From: Rotaria sp. Silwood1 | Taxonomy: Eukaryota; Rotifera; Eurotatoria; Philodinida; Philodinidae | Reading direction: 5' to 3' | NCBI GenBank assembly: GCA_905250075.1 | Contig: CAJNOP010000023.1 | Location: forward strand, 1,114,490 to 1,178,489 | Length of the DNA stretch: 64,000 bases | Shown here: in pieces, positions 12,470-23,369 of the stretch | How the letters are laid out: the number at the start of each line of letters is the position of its first letter | Numbering within the stretch: the stretch's first letter is position 1 | Program-made: the position numbers and the translations under genes | Notes under the pieces: generated by a model | Told to the model about the DNA's origin: nothing | The model's database searches: none | The model's input: the letters and a program-made list of their open reading frames with translations, nothing else

Positions 12470-12845
12470 CAGGCTCCACGATGTGGCAGGGGCTAGCCCC
12501 CGGCATTTTTTAAGCGTGTCTGCGAAAATTTTTAATACTGTCTGGCAAAAATGTGTAATATAGTCTACGAAATTTAATTTTACGGCTGCAGTCGACTGGT
12601 CACGTGATAATATTAGCGGTGAAAAATTTTTGTTTTAAGACAATTTTTCCGAAGATTTTACTTAGCCCTGGACGGGGGTGGAGGTATCTTCGTCGCGCTA
12701 CCCCCCACCCGGTCATCACTATTAATGTAAAATTGGGAAGTCCCCGAGAAAATAAGTGACTGTCTGCCAAGTTTTTGTGAAGTGTCTAGCAAAATAAAAA
12801 AAAACTTTAGCCCCCGCCACTCTCAAAAACAATCGAGAGCCTTGC
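12470..12845. mobile_element. Small GC-richer inverted-repeat element
   Basis: The left end CAGGCTCCACGATGTGGCAG and GGGGCTAGCCCCCGGC recur inverted at the right as CGGGGGCTAAAG and CAAGGCTCTCGATTG. The inside is clearly richer in G and C than its surroundings and has no reading frame. This fits a degenerate MITE. It ends about 150 bases before the beta-glucuronidase start codon and contains the E-box at 12599. Arm similarity is only moderate, and no target-site duplication was found. Confidence 0.55.
12599..12608. promoter_or_regulatory. CLEAR-like E-box GTCACGTGAT
   Basis: It matches the mammalian CLEAR consensus GTCACGTGAC at nine of ten positions. It sits about 390 bases upstream of the beta-glucuronidase ATG, inside the transposon-like element. 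CLEAR sites are bound by MITF/TFE factors to drive lysosomal genes. Function here is inference: ten-base matches occur by chance. Confidence 0.35.
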
Positions 12846-12980
12846 ATCAAACACGAACATGTTAAAGTCAGTCACGTTCTTGTTGATTTTATTTTTTTAG
12901 TTGTTCTAAGATTTGATATCTTACTTCAAATAAAACAGAGGGTATCACACACTTATCAGTCATTTTACCAGTGGTTTTTT

Positions 12981-12990
12981 CTTTTTTAAG
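12981..12990 (+). promoter_or_regulatory. Possible splice or trans-splice acceptor before GUSB
   Basis: A T-rich tract ending in TTTTTTAAG at 12990 lies eight bases before the beta-glucuronidase ATG. It looks like the AAG acceptors used elsewhere in this window. It could be the acceptor of a 5' UTR intron or of spliced-leader trans-splicing, which bdelloids use. It supports starting at 12998 rather than at the in-frame ATG at 12971, which would be intronic. Confidence 0.4.
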
Positions 12991-12997
12991 TAAGATC

Positions 12998-14926
12998 ATG
13001 AGGATTTGTTTTCTATTATTCATATTGTGGTGTTGTGCTGTCAATGGACTTTTATATCCGGCAGAAAGTGAAACAAGACAAATTAGATCATTAGATGGTC
13101 TATGGCAATTTCGACTTGATGAAGACGGAGTAGGAGAAACTGAGCAATGGTATGCTAAATCAAATTTACCTCCACCAACTATTCTTATGCCTGTGCCAGC
13201 TTCGTACAATGATATCACACAAAATATTACTATTCATCGACATATTGGATGGGTATGGTATGCACGTGATTTCTTTATCCATAATACAGCACCTCGTTGG
13301 GTACTTCGATTTCAAGCTGCTCATTATGAAACTCGTGTTTGGGTCAATGGACAATCAGCAATGAATCATTCTGGTGGACATCTACCATTTGAAGCTGATA
13401 TTACTCGATTGATATCAAGTAATGAAAGTTATTCAAAAGTACGAGTTGTTGTAGCTGTTAACAATACTCTTACATCTACAACATTACCACCAGGTTATTT
13501 ACATATTGATAATCCAACTTATCGTTATCTCGAAACTCCATTTGATTTTTTTAATTATGCTGGTATTGATCGTTCAGTTATACTTTATTCTACTTCAAAT
13601 GTTTATATCCAAGATATTGCTATTGATACACAAAGTATTAATTTTGATGATCAATATATCGCTACATCCGCTATTCTTACTTATTCTATCACAATTGGTG
13701 GTACTAATCGAGCTAATACTCTTCGCGTACTCATTGAACTAATCGATACTGATGGTATAGTTGTTGCTAACAATACTGATTCTCAATCACGTCTAGTTGT
13801 TAATAAACCAAATCTATGGGAACCTTGTGGAATGAATCATACACATCCTTGTACTGAAGAAAGTTATTTGTATACTTTACAAGTGACATTATATAATGAC
13901 GAAATATCATCATCAATAAATGTCATCGATATTTATCGTATACCACATATAGGAATACGTACTATTAGATTAACGGATTCAAAATTTTTGGTCAATGAAC
14001 GTCCTTTTTATTTTCATGGAGCTAATGCACATGAAGATAGTGATATTCGAGGAAAAGGATTCGATCGAGTAATTCTTGCTAAACATTTTAATTTATATGG
14101 TTGGTTACATGGTAATGCATTTCGAACATCACATTATCCATATGCCGATGAATTTTATCAAATGGCTGATAGATTTGGTATAGCAATTATTGGTGAAACA
14201 CCAGCTGTTGGATTAAGTACAAAACAATTTGTTTCACAAGCTACACTAGATCATCATAAACAAGTAGTTACAGAAATGATTAATCGTGATAGAAATCATC
14301 CATCAGTTCTTATGTGGTCTTTAGCAAATGAACCTAAATCTGATGCACCTGAGGCAAAAGCATATTTTAGTGCATTAGCTAATTTTACAAGACCGATAGC
14401 ATCAGGTCGTCCTATTACTTATGTTATTTCAGCAAGTTATAATGATGATCAAGGTATTCAATTTTTTGACATGATTTGTGTCAATCGTTATTTTGGTTGG
14501 TATAGTCAATCGGGTCGTCTCGATCAAATACCATCGTTAGTATCTCAAGAGCTTGCTAATTGGCGACATAGATTTCCAAATAAACCAATATTGATGAGCG
14601 AATATGGAGCAGATACAGTACCTGGTCTTCATAATGATCCATCATTTATGTTTACTGAAGAATATCAAAATGATTTTCTGTCTGCTTATCATGGATCTTT
14701 TGATAATGTTTCTTCTATAATTCATTCTGATACAGGTTATTTTGTTGGTGAATTAGTTTGGAATATGTTTGATTTCGCGACTGAACAAAGTATTACTCGT
14801 GTAGGTGGCCTAAATCGTAAAGGTCTCTTCACTCGACAACGTCAACCGAAAGCAGCTGCTTTTACAATGAAAAATCGCTACGAACAACTTGAATTAATAC
14901 GAACAATAGAGCGTAAAACTATTTGA
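12998..14926 (+). CDS. GUSB: Lysosomal beta-glucuronidase (GH2), intronless
   Basis: Glycoside hydrolase family 2 enzyme that cleaves terminal beta-D-glucuronic acid from glycosaminoglycans in the lysosome. 642 residues, close to the 651 of human GUSB. A signal peptide (residues 1-16) leads into LYPAESETRQIRSLDGLWQF, very like animal GUSB. The sugar-binding domain has GWVWYARDF and GGHLPFEADI; the central part has INNTLT-like AVNNTLTSTTLPPG and FFNYAGIDRS. The catalytic barrel has FRTSHYPYADEF, acid/base Glu445 in SLANEP, and nucleophile Glu535 in MSEYGAD. The C terminus FTRQRQPKAAAF is typical. All key residues are present. Animal GUSB genes usually have many introns; this one has none. The match to animal GUSB argues for intron loss or retrocopying rather than bacterial transfer. 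Confidence 0.96.
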   Translation: MRICFLLFILWCCAVNGLLYPAESETRQIRSLDGLWQFRLDEDGVGETEQWYAKSNLPPPTILMPVPASYNDITQNITIHRHIGWVWYARDFFIHNTAPRWVLRFQAAHYETRVWVNGQSAMNHSGGHLPFEADITRLISSNESYSKVRVVVAVNNTLTSTTLPPGYLHIDNPTYRYLETPFDFFNYAGIDRSVILYSTSNVYIQDIAIDTQSINFDDQYIATSAILTYSITIGGTNRANTLRVLIELIDTDGIVVANNTDSQSRLVVNKPNLWEPCGMNHTHPCTEESYLYTLQVTLYNDEISSSINVIDIYRIPHIGIRTIRLTDSKFLVNERPFYFHGANAHEDSDIRGKGFDRVILAKHFNLYGWLHGNAFRTSHYPYADEFYQMADRFGIAIIGETPAVGLSTKQFVSQATLDHHKQVVTEMINRDRNHPSVLMWSLANEPKSDAPEAKAYFSALANFTRPIASGRPITYVISASYNDDQGIQFFDMICVNRYFGWYSQSGRLDQIPSLVSQELANWRHRFPNKPILMSEYGADTVPGLHNDPSFMFTEEYQNDFLSAYHGSFDNVSSIIHSDTGYFVGELVWNMFDFATEQSITRVGGLNRKGLFTRQRQPKAAAFTMKNRYEQLELIRTIERKTI

Positions 14927-16800
14927 TGAACAATCAAGTCTTTCACTTGTTTAATTGAATGTAATTATCCAAATTAGCAATAGTTCGTCATAAAATTTCG
15001 TTGTCATGCATAGTAGATGTTTTCTTTTTTTTTCTGTATATTTCATTGTGTCATTCAAAGTGTGAACTTGCAGAGCAAAACAATAAAATCCTATCGTTTA
15101 GTTTACTTCGTAAGAAATGTTTCTGCTAACATCAAACTTCTTTTGTGTTTTTTCGAGCTAGAATTTGATAGAAATCAGAGACCATTTTTATTTACAATAA
15201 TTAGATAATTCATATGTTACTCTCTTTTTTTTTAATCATACTATCGATGTTTACATAGTTCAGTTATTATAGCAACATGAAAGACTAATGATGCACAAAT
15301 ATTGTTCGATTGTATTTATATGTTAATGTAAAAAATATTTATAATAAAGTCGAAGAATAACAGCATTTTGTATAGTTGTTACTAAATTAAATAAAAATAT
15401 GAGTAGATCATGAAATGAATCAACTAGACAATGTATATGATGCAATGATAGAATTCACCAACGGTATAGAAGAGTTACAAAAAAAAAAGCATCATCAGAA
15501 AAAATCGTCATTGAAACTAAGTAGTTTTATTGCTTTCAAAAACATATGTGTTTTGCTTACAAAAGAAAACAACTGACGTCAATGTTTTAGTTTTCATATT
15601 TGATTACATAGAAAGGATTCTTTCATCTATGATGAGGTGGACATATTGCTATGAATTGTCAAGTTTTAGAAATATAAAAAAGACACTTTTCGAAATTTAC
15701 ATATGCGAACAAAAAATATTACCAACATTTCTTAAAAAAGATAAAGAAAAAATTTGGTTTGTTTAGATTACAATGAGTCATCAACACCATAATAACAGAA
15801 CATAAATAACCGAAAAAACACAGACGACTGAATCGTTCGATTCTTTGTCAATATTTTCTTACTGTAAACAAACCACAACTCATGCTAGCTTCTAGAGAAT
15901 GTTGAGAACTAACATGTTTGCTCTTTCAATAAAACAGAAAAAAACAAAACGTTACTATTTTGGTTATTTATAATGAAGTTGTGTTGTTTAGAAGAAAAAG
16001 GGAAAAAAGTATAAAAATAATTCTTTGAATACATACAACAAAGATAAAAATATTGAGGAAAAATCGGATGGAAAATACTTAATACCATAAAATAACATGA
16101 GTGAAAAAGACAACTATTATATTCACCATATATTCAAACATAATAGAAGTTATTACACGACTTCACATTCTCGTGATGTTGAAAACTTTTGGTGAGATTT
16201 CATCCTTAGCGAATCGAATGCAAATATTCAAAATTCTATTATTTAATTTCAATGTATCAATTTTCTTATTTAAATTGAACAAGAAAAAATATTTCTCATT
16301 ATGTTGAATTCTATGGATAAAACTCATGTGTTTTATCGACAATATTACTTAAATTGATTCAATTTATGTATTTTGTAAACATAAACAAAAGAATGAATTC
16401 TTGGCATAAGTGGATATGAAAAAAATGACAGATACAATGATTGATATTAAACCGATTTGACATATACTTAAAAAAAGATGTTCGTCAATGTGAAGCTAGT
16501 TCGATGTCTTTTAGTATTATTCTTGGCATAATTCTTGAATCAAATGAACTAGGTCAATGTGTTCATAATTATTGAGAGAAATTATTCTTAAACTCATTAA
16601 TTTTTGACATGAGCAATATGCAGACCATTGTTATAAACTGAATATTACGAATGTGTTAGAACGAAAGTACAATATTTTATCACCAATCTGGTAATATACT
16701 AGCGAACATTTTCTATATTCAATTATGATCAAAGGTTTAAGAACACAAGATATCGAAATTATTATAAAGATGATCTTTTTCATTTCAGACACTCATTGAA
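14927..16800. other. 3' flank of GUSB and gene-free DNA
   Basis: The first 420 bases are probably the beta-glucuronidase 3' UTR. After that the sequence is AT-rich with only short random-looking frames. A few phrases between 16480 and 16800 might be further decay of the TPR gene that follows, but I cannot support that. Confidence 0.35.
15343..15348 (+). terminator. Polyadenylation signal AATAAA
   Basis: AATAAA in TTATAATAAAGTCG, about 415 bases after the beta-glucuronidase stop codon. A plausible 3' end signal; other A-rich candidates exist nearby. Confidence 0.4.
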
Positions 16801-17085
16801 AAATTCTATTCTCAATCAGACAATCCACATGTACATAGAAATACTCTTGTCAAGCTCGAAAAAATCTAGATTTAATAGTCATTATTTTTTAGATGAAAAT
16901 TGATCCAACGATTTCTTCGACCTCATTTGTTTCTTTAGATAATACTACTAGTTATTATTCAAGCAACGATAAACAGATACTTTCTTCATACATATCATTT
17001 TTGTTTTTGCATTAGTAACACGACGCAAATCGAAGATCAATTATGATGCACTAATTGACTATTAACTACTATTGACGATCAACAA

Positions 17086-17790
17086 ATAAGACAGATCACT
17101 GAACATATGAAAAAGGAGATAGAGACTGATACAGAGTTCTATCAGATGGGTAAACTGGTCATTGAAATGGATGAGTTTAACGAAGTGTATACATATGTGA
17201 TTAGAAAAAAAACATTGTCGAAAATATTATCGATACTCTTTTGATAATGCTTTAATTTATCTAACATGCTGATGTTAAATTTACCGAAACTTATACAGAT
17301 ATTGAAATAGTTCTTCGAAAAACAAATTATATTACAAAAATACATTGAAGAATTTCACTCTGGCTATTACAACTCATATTTATCTATCACAGTTCAATCT
17401 AAAACAGATTGTTACTCATTATAATAATATTAATGGCATACTTATGAATCAAAAAAAAAGTATACGTAAGCATTCAAGAATTTTAATTGTGCACTCGAAA
17501 CTAAATGTCGTCATCTTCCACTCTATCATTCAACTTTTAGTATAATCCATAATAATATTAACTCGATACATTATACAATGAAAAATTATTCGAATGCTTT
17601 ATTTTACTATGAGAAGCCACTTGAGACTGATTGAAAAACTTTTTTTTTTCAATTAATCATTCATCATTAACTGGTACTCATGTTAATATAACAGCAGCAT
17701 ACAATAGTATTCATCAATATTAAGAAAGTGCCGAATATATTAGGCAAACTATTGATATCAACCTTCATTCATTCGACTTAAACCATTCAC
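17086..17790 (+). pseudogene. Decayed TPR-repeat gene
   Basis: Several frames of this stretch give pieces of one kind of protein, broken by stops and frame changes. EFYQMGKLVIEMDEFNEVY (17134-17190) and NNINSIHYTMKNYSNALFYY (17551-17610) are TPR helices with the usual G-x-x-x-x-x-M-x-x-F/Y and A-L-x-Y-Y spacing. Further weak units follow (AYNSIHQY near 17698). No intact frame longer than about 70 codons remains. In bdelloid rotifers such repeats often sit behind an ADP-ribosyltransferase domain; a Ser/Thr-rich piece around 16910-16970 might be its remnant, but this is a guess. Confidence 0.6.
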
Positions 17791-18726
17791 CAAAAGAGAA
17801 CTATCAACATAACTTTAATCGATGTCAACGAAAATCAAGAAGAATTAATTGAATATTCGACGATTGTATCGATTATTTTAGTTAAATGTTATATATATTA
17901 TTCTGTCCATGTATATTTTCTAATACACTTAATTCACTACTTTACAAAGTCATGTACGTTCTAAAGAAGATCCATTTTAGTAAATTCAGTTTGTATTTAT
18001 GATGGTTTGAACATATAAAACGTTAAATCAGCTAAAAAAATTTTTCGATAATCAAAATTAATTAAAATATAAAATAATGATGTTTATCAGGCAAAGGTCT
18101 ATTTATTTGTAAAAATATTGACTTTTTCTTTTAATAAAATTCAAATTCAAAATTTTTCTAACGAAAATATTTTTCAAATTTTATTTGAAGAAAAAGATTT
18201 TACGAGTTTTAAGAGAAAAGAAAATTATTAATAATTTCTTGTTGAATCTATAGTATCATTTTTACATACAAACCAACAAAACAAAAACTGATATCACTTA
18301 TTCAAAATTTTTACGTTCAAAATTATCAAAATCTTATAATTGCAAGAATTAACTCTACAGTAATTATAAATTTTTTTGCATTATACACCTTTGCTATTAC
18401 TAATTATAAAATTGAGATGATTAAAAGAGTTTACAAAATTATTTTCAGATTATCCGCATTTTGCTTATATTTATCCATATTCTAAGCGCATTAATCTAAA
18501 CACACATTATTTTCTCTCATAGATCTTGATTAAAATCCATCATTTCATTTTCATTTGATTAATTATTGTATCACTTCGGAGTACATATAAAATCAACCAA
18601 TTAAAATTCGACAGATGTATGCAGGTAGTTTATAGAGCATTTTTCTTCTCGTTCTTTATGTAGAACATGAAAGAAAACTAAATCACATGGTCCAATAACT
18701 TTATATGTTGATAAACTAGTTTTATC
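17791..18726. other. Intergenic upstream of JMJD8
   Basis: Very AT-rich with no recognisable feature. The final 100-200 bases should hold the JMJD8 promoter. Confidence 0.35.
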
Positions 18727-19560
18727 ATGTACGAATATCTCATCTTTATTATTCTTATCATTTTCATTTCAAATATTTCAACAACAAATAATATTGATGA
18801 TGTATATTCATTAGAAACATGTAATATTCCAGAAGAATTTTCTTATATAACACAAGATGAATTTAATATTCGTTATGGTGGTGATGAAAAAAATTCTTCT
18901 AGACCAGTTGTTTTTCGTCAAATACCAATTAATAAACAATTTCTTAATATGATTCAACTTGATTCAATATTACATCATTTTGGTAATAAATATATTACTG
19001 TAACAACAGCAAATACATATTCATATAAAAAAGAATATATTAAATTAAATGATTATATAAATTTACAAAAAAAATCATTAAAATCAACTAAATGGGGAAA
19101 GTAAGCTTTTTCAATAGAAAAAAAAAAAAACATTTTTGGTTTCTCTAGTGAAACTCTTTATTGGTTTGGTGATGATTTATTAAATGATCAAAAATGGCTT
19201 CATGAAATTCTTCGATATTATAAATCACCATCTTATATTGTTGGTGATTTTATTCAACCATCATTAAATTTTGGTATTGGAGGTCAAGGTACTGGTGTAC
19301 CATTTCATTTTCATGGTCCTGGTTTTCAACAAATGATATTCGGTAGAAAACGTTGGTATTTATCGTTAGAAAAACCTTTATTTGATCCAAATGAAACAAC
19401 AATTCAATGGTCAATTGAAAAACGATTTATGCAAAAACAACCATTTCTTTATGAATGTACATTATACCCTGGTGATATTATTTTTTTTCCTAATTTATGG
19501 TGGCATGCAACATTAAATTTAGATTTTTCAATTTTTCTATCAACTTTCTTAAGTCTATAA
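18727..19560 (+). CDS. JMJD8: JmjC domain protein JMJD8
   Basis: Two exons (18727-19100 and 19149-19560) joined over a 48-base intron, giving 261 residues (human JMJD8 has 264). A signal peptide covers residues 1-19, in line with the ER-lumen location of human JMJD8. The JmjC fold is recognisable by ETLYWFGDD, FGIGGQGTGVPFHFHGPGF, MIFGRKRWYLSLEKP, YPGDIIFFPNLWWHATLN and FLSTFLSL, all close to human JMJD8. The metal site is unusual: H178-F-H180 in place of the common HxD/E, with distal His244; the HxH form is shared with vertebrate JMJD8, so it is a family trait rather than damage. Catalytic activity of the family is unsettled; human JMJD8 is linked to NF-kB signalling. No KDEL-type tail. Confidence 0.93.
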
Positions 19561-20870
19561 TTAATTACTAGTTAACAAGCAGCAGATAATTATCAAAGCA
19601 TTTCAATAGACAAATTCATGTAAAACAGATATTACTTTCAGTACTCATTTATATACTTCATATTTCAATGAAATATATAGAATGACAATTATTTGGATTA
19701 TTTGATTTTTTCCAATATAGGTTTGAGAGAAACACACAAGGGGATTTCTTTGTTCTAACTTTTCTTTCTGGAAATTTTTGTTAGCTACTATTGAATCGGT
19801 TTTGTAATATTTTCTTTTTATCGAAAATATGAAAAATAGACAAATTTCATTTGAAGATTTTAATTAAAGTTGAATGTTAGTAATACAAGTTTCAAGAAAA
19901 ACTAATCACTTTTTGTCTAATACTTACCGTTTAAGAGTTTCTCTAACTCGTTTTTCGTCCCTTATGAATGAAACTAAATGAAATTTTCATTTCTAATAAA
20001 AACAAACTATTACTACAAAAATATAAACTTGAACATTATATGCTTTATTTTATGTAGTAGCCTATTAATATCTATACAGATGATTTATTTCCCATCGTCG
20101 GCTGATTATCTAATAGACATAAGCACAATCAATTGCAAGCCACTGAATAGCTTTATTATCTACAGGAAAAAAAAAGCAAACTTGAATGTTAACCATGACT
20201 CAAATGAAGTACTTCTACGTGCTATAATGTGTATCTTTCAATGAATTACAATTTCTTAATACAAAAAAAGAAACAAGAACATTCTTATTGTAAAATTTTT
20301 GAGTCATCAAATTCCATTATCATTTAAAAAATCATATTTTTTTTTTAAATATTGAAATAACCTCTAAGATGATGATAGTATCCAAAAAACGAAAATTTTA
20401 CTATAAAAATTATTTTTTTACCTTTCATATACGTAGATTTTTTTTTTTCTCTTTTCTAAAATACACAGCAGGTAATATTTTAATTAATATTATCGATAAA
20501 TTTCTTTTTAAATATACGCATTAAAAACATCTGTTTCTTAAAACATTAGTGTCATCAATAAAAAAATAAATTTTCTTCATCGTATATTTCTTTTTCAACT
20601 TTTATCTTCTATCATTTTCGCTTAACACAAGTACTTTTAAAATAGATATTTTTATGTCATTATGAAATCATCAAGGGTCAAATTCTTATTTCATTTTCTT
20701 TTTCCGAAAGATAGTCACTATGACAATAAATAATCTTTATTTCCATTGGTTAAAAAAAAAGACACAGCAAACATTAGACATATCATCGAGCCTTTATAAT
20801 GATTTTTCTTTTTTTATTTAGAACTTTTTTTCTTTTTGTTGTTTGTCGCTTTTGTTTTTTTTTTTTCTTT
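19561..20870. other. Intergenic between JMJD8 and the TFE factor
   Basis: AT-rich with homopolymer tracts. A frame at 19978-20244 is open for 88 codons but has no motif and biased Asn/Ile content, so I do not call it a gene. Confidence 0.35.
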
Positions 20871-21149
20871 TATTGATTAATAATAATAATAATAATAATA
20901 ACAACAACAAGAAACAGCTGTTTATAGTACTTCTATAAGATTACTAACGAAAGTAGATTTCTCGTATTTTTTACACGGCGTGAAAAAAGAAAAATATTTG
21001 CAAACGTTTTTTTTTTTTCTTCTTTTTCGTCCTTCTAGATTTTTTTTTTTTATCGTTTACTTCTCTCGTTTTTTTTTCTTCTTTTTCTCTTTCTCTCTCT
21101 CTCTCTCTTTCTTACAAATAACAAAAACAGAAGAAAAATATTAAAGCGA
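20871..21149 (+). promoter_or_regulatory. Presumed 5' UTR/promoter of the TFE gene
   Basis: This stretch has a run of AAT triplets (20879-20900), poly-T blocks and a pyrimidine CT repeat around 21088-21112, just before the start codon at 21150. Extended pyrimidine tracts are common in invertebrate core promoters and 5' UTRs. No TATA box is evident. Confidence 0.35.
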
Positions 21150-23369
21150 ATGTTCACCTCGTCTGACCCGAATTTGACCGATTTGGATTTCGAACTTGTC
21201 GACGAATTACAACAAAATCAATTTTTAAACGAATCAATGATTAAAGAATTATTATCATCATCATCACCACCAACATCAACATCACCATATCGAATTGTCA
21301 AACAATCGTAAGAAAAATAAATAAAGAAAGAAAGAAAACAAAAAAAATTTTTACAAAATTTTTTCAATTTGTTTTCTTTTTGTTTTAAGAAGTACAAATA
21401 AACGTAGTGGAACAGTTCAATTACGAAGACAATTAGTAATTGTTTTTGAAGATTTTATTTATCTATTTAAAACAAATTTTTTTTTTTTTCTTTTTCTATG
21501 AAGACTGATGACAGTTTAAGTAAACAACGAACTCCACCCAATTCAACTGGCACTAGTTTGTCACCATTATCAAGCTCATATTTAAGTCGACTGTCATCTT
21601 CAAATGACAATAGTCCAATAAGAACCACAAATACAATACGAATGTCATCACCAGTATCTAATAATAATAATAATAATAATAATGGACTATCGTCATCAAC
21701 AAAACAAGTAGATGCAGTTACTTTATTACTTAAACAGACAATTGCACCTGCACAACTTATACAGGTAAAAAAGGTAGTGATATAATAAAAGGAGGAAAAA
21801 AAAGAAACGAAAACGTTTATTGCATATCTTTATAATGAAAGTGCGTAATGTTGGCCTTAGTTAGAAGAACAAAGTCTGATCGTAGAGAATATCTATATTT
21901 TCCTTAATATAAAAACATTAACATTTTTCTTTAAATAGACTGTTCAAACTCGTCTTGAAAATCCAACAAAATATCATCTTGAACAAATGTGTCGTAAACA
22001 AACTTTAGTTGGTGACGAGTCGTCTACAACACATCAAATTGTTGTAAGTCCTTGAAAAAACAAAATTCTTTTAATATAATCTATAATCTTATTATATATT
22101 ATTTTCTTCTTACAGTTATCTCAACCACTTCAACAAGAAGAATCATCTCCAGATAGTGAAATAACTTCTGAAGTAATATTTTTGAATGAAAATTCTTCTA
22201 ATTGATTTTTATTTGTATTTATTTGTTAAATTCTAGATGGATGATCAACTTAATGATGATACAACATGTGGAAGTATTGATAGTACATCACGTGGAATCA
22301 ATATAACACCTCGAGTAAATTCAATATTTATTTTAGAAAAATAATAAAACAAAATTCTTATCTTAGTTATCAACAACAATGATTGGTGATCATCCTGGTT
22401 CAATATATCTTTCATCATCAATGTCAAAAGATTCTATGGATAGTATGAATCGTCATTCATCATCTTGTCCAACAAATATTTTAAGCGCTAAAGCTAAAAT
22501 TGGTTTACCATTAACTGAAGATGAAATGAGACTTGTTTTACGTGATCGTCAAAAAAAAGATAATCATAATATGAGTAAGATGAAAAGAAAAAAAAAAATG
22601 ACGAATTTTGTTTTGCTAATAAAAAATAAAAATCTTTATTCTTTAGTTGAACGTCGTCGTCGATTTAATATTAATGATCGTATTAAAGAACTTGGAACTT
22701 TATTACCAAAAGGAACTGATTTGTAAGAAAATATTAAATAAAAATATAAACTAAATTAATTCTTTTTTTCTTTTGTAAAGAGATATTAAACAAAATAAAG
22801 GTACAATATTACGTGCATCAGTTGATTATATTAAAATTTTACGTCGTCAATATGACAATGTATCATTAGTCGAAGAAAAATGTCAGATTCTTGCCGAGCA
22901 AAATTTGGCATTACAAGAACGAATTCGAGTATAAAAAAAAACAAAAGTAATAAAGAAAGTTAAAATTCATTTTTTTTGTTTTAAGGAATTAGAAAAAAAA
23001 TGTTTATTGAATGGTATTCCAATTAATTCACCAACAAAAAGTTCACCAGCAATATCTGTAACAACATCAAATATAGTTAAACAAGAACCATCATCATTAT
23101 CATCATCATTAAATAATTCAACAAATCCATTAGTACCACCCTCGACACCTATATTTGGAACAATAGATACATATCCACCACTTGATTCATTAGCAGCATA
23201 TGGTCTTGTTGATGAAGATAGTAATGAAAGAACCAGTGTTAGTGGAAATACAAATAATAATAATAATAATAATGTTGATCCATTATCTCCATTATCTCAT
23301 GATCCGTTTTTATCTTCGACTTCATTTGGTTTTGATAATGAAATGGATATAGGAGGAGTCTTTCCTTAA
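21150..23369 (+). CDS. MITF/TFEB/TFE3-family bHLH-zipper transcription factor
   Basis: Nuclear factor that binds CACGTG/CATGTG E-boxes as a dimer; in animals the family drives lysosome and autophagy genes and is held in the cytosol by nutrient signalling. Ten exons, all in phase: 21150-21307, 21390-21435, 21504-21764, 21939-22043, 22116-22172, 22237-22314, 22367-22574, 22647-22722, 22781-22928, 22986-23369; 506 residues. The family-specific [16 protein letters not shown] block lies near 156-171. The basic region [15 protein letters not shown] and helix-loop-helix [15 protein letters not shown] to [14 protein letters not shown] cover about 292-350, followed by a leucine zipper to about 385. 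They are nearly identical to human MITF. The QLRRQL piece in exon 2 resembles the Rag-binding N-terminus of TFEB. The tail ([14 protein letters not shown]) echoes the phosphorylated C-terminus of MITF and TFEB. A single invertebrate orthologue of the four vertebrate genes is likely. Confidence 0.95.

Noticed and set aside
12998..14926. Bacterial origin of beta-glucuronidase
   Set aside because: N- and C-terminal blocks and overall length follow animal GUSB closely; lack of introns alone does not show transfer.
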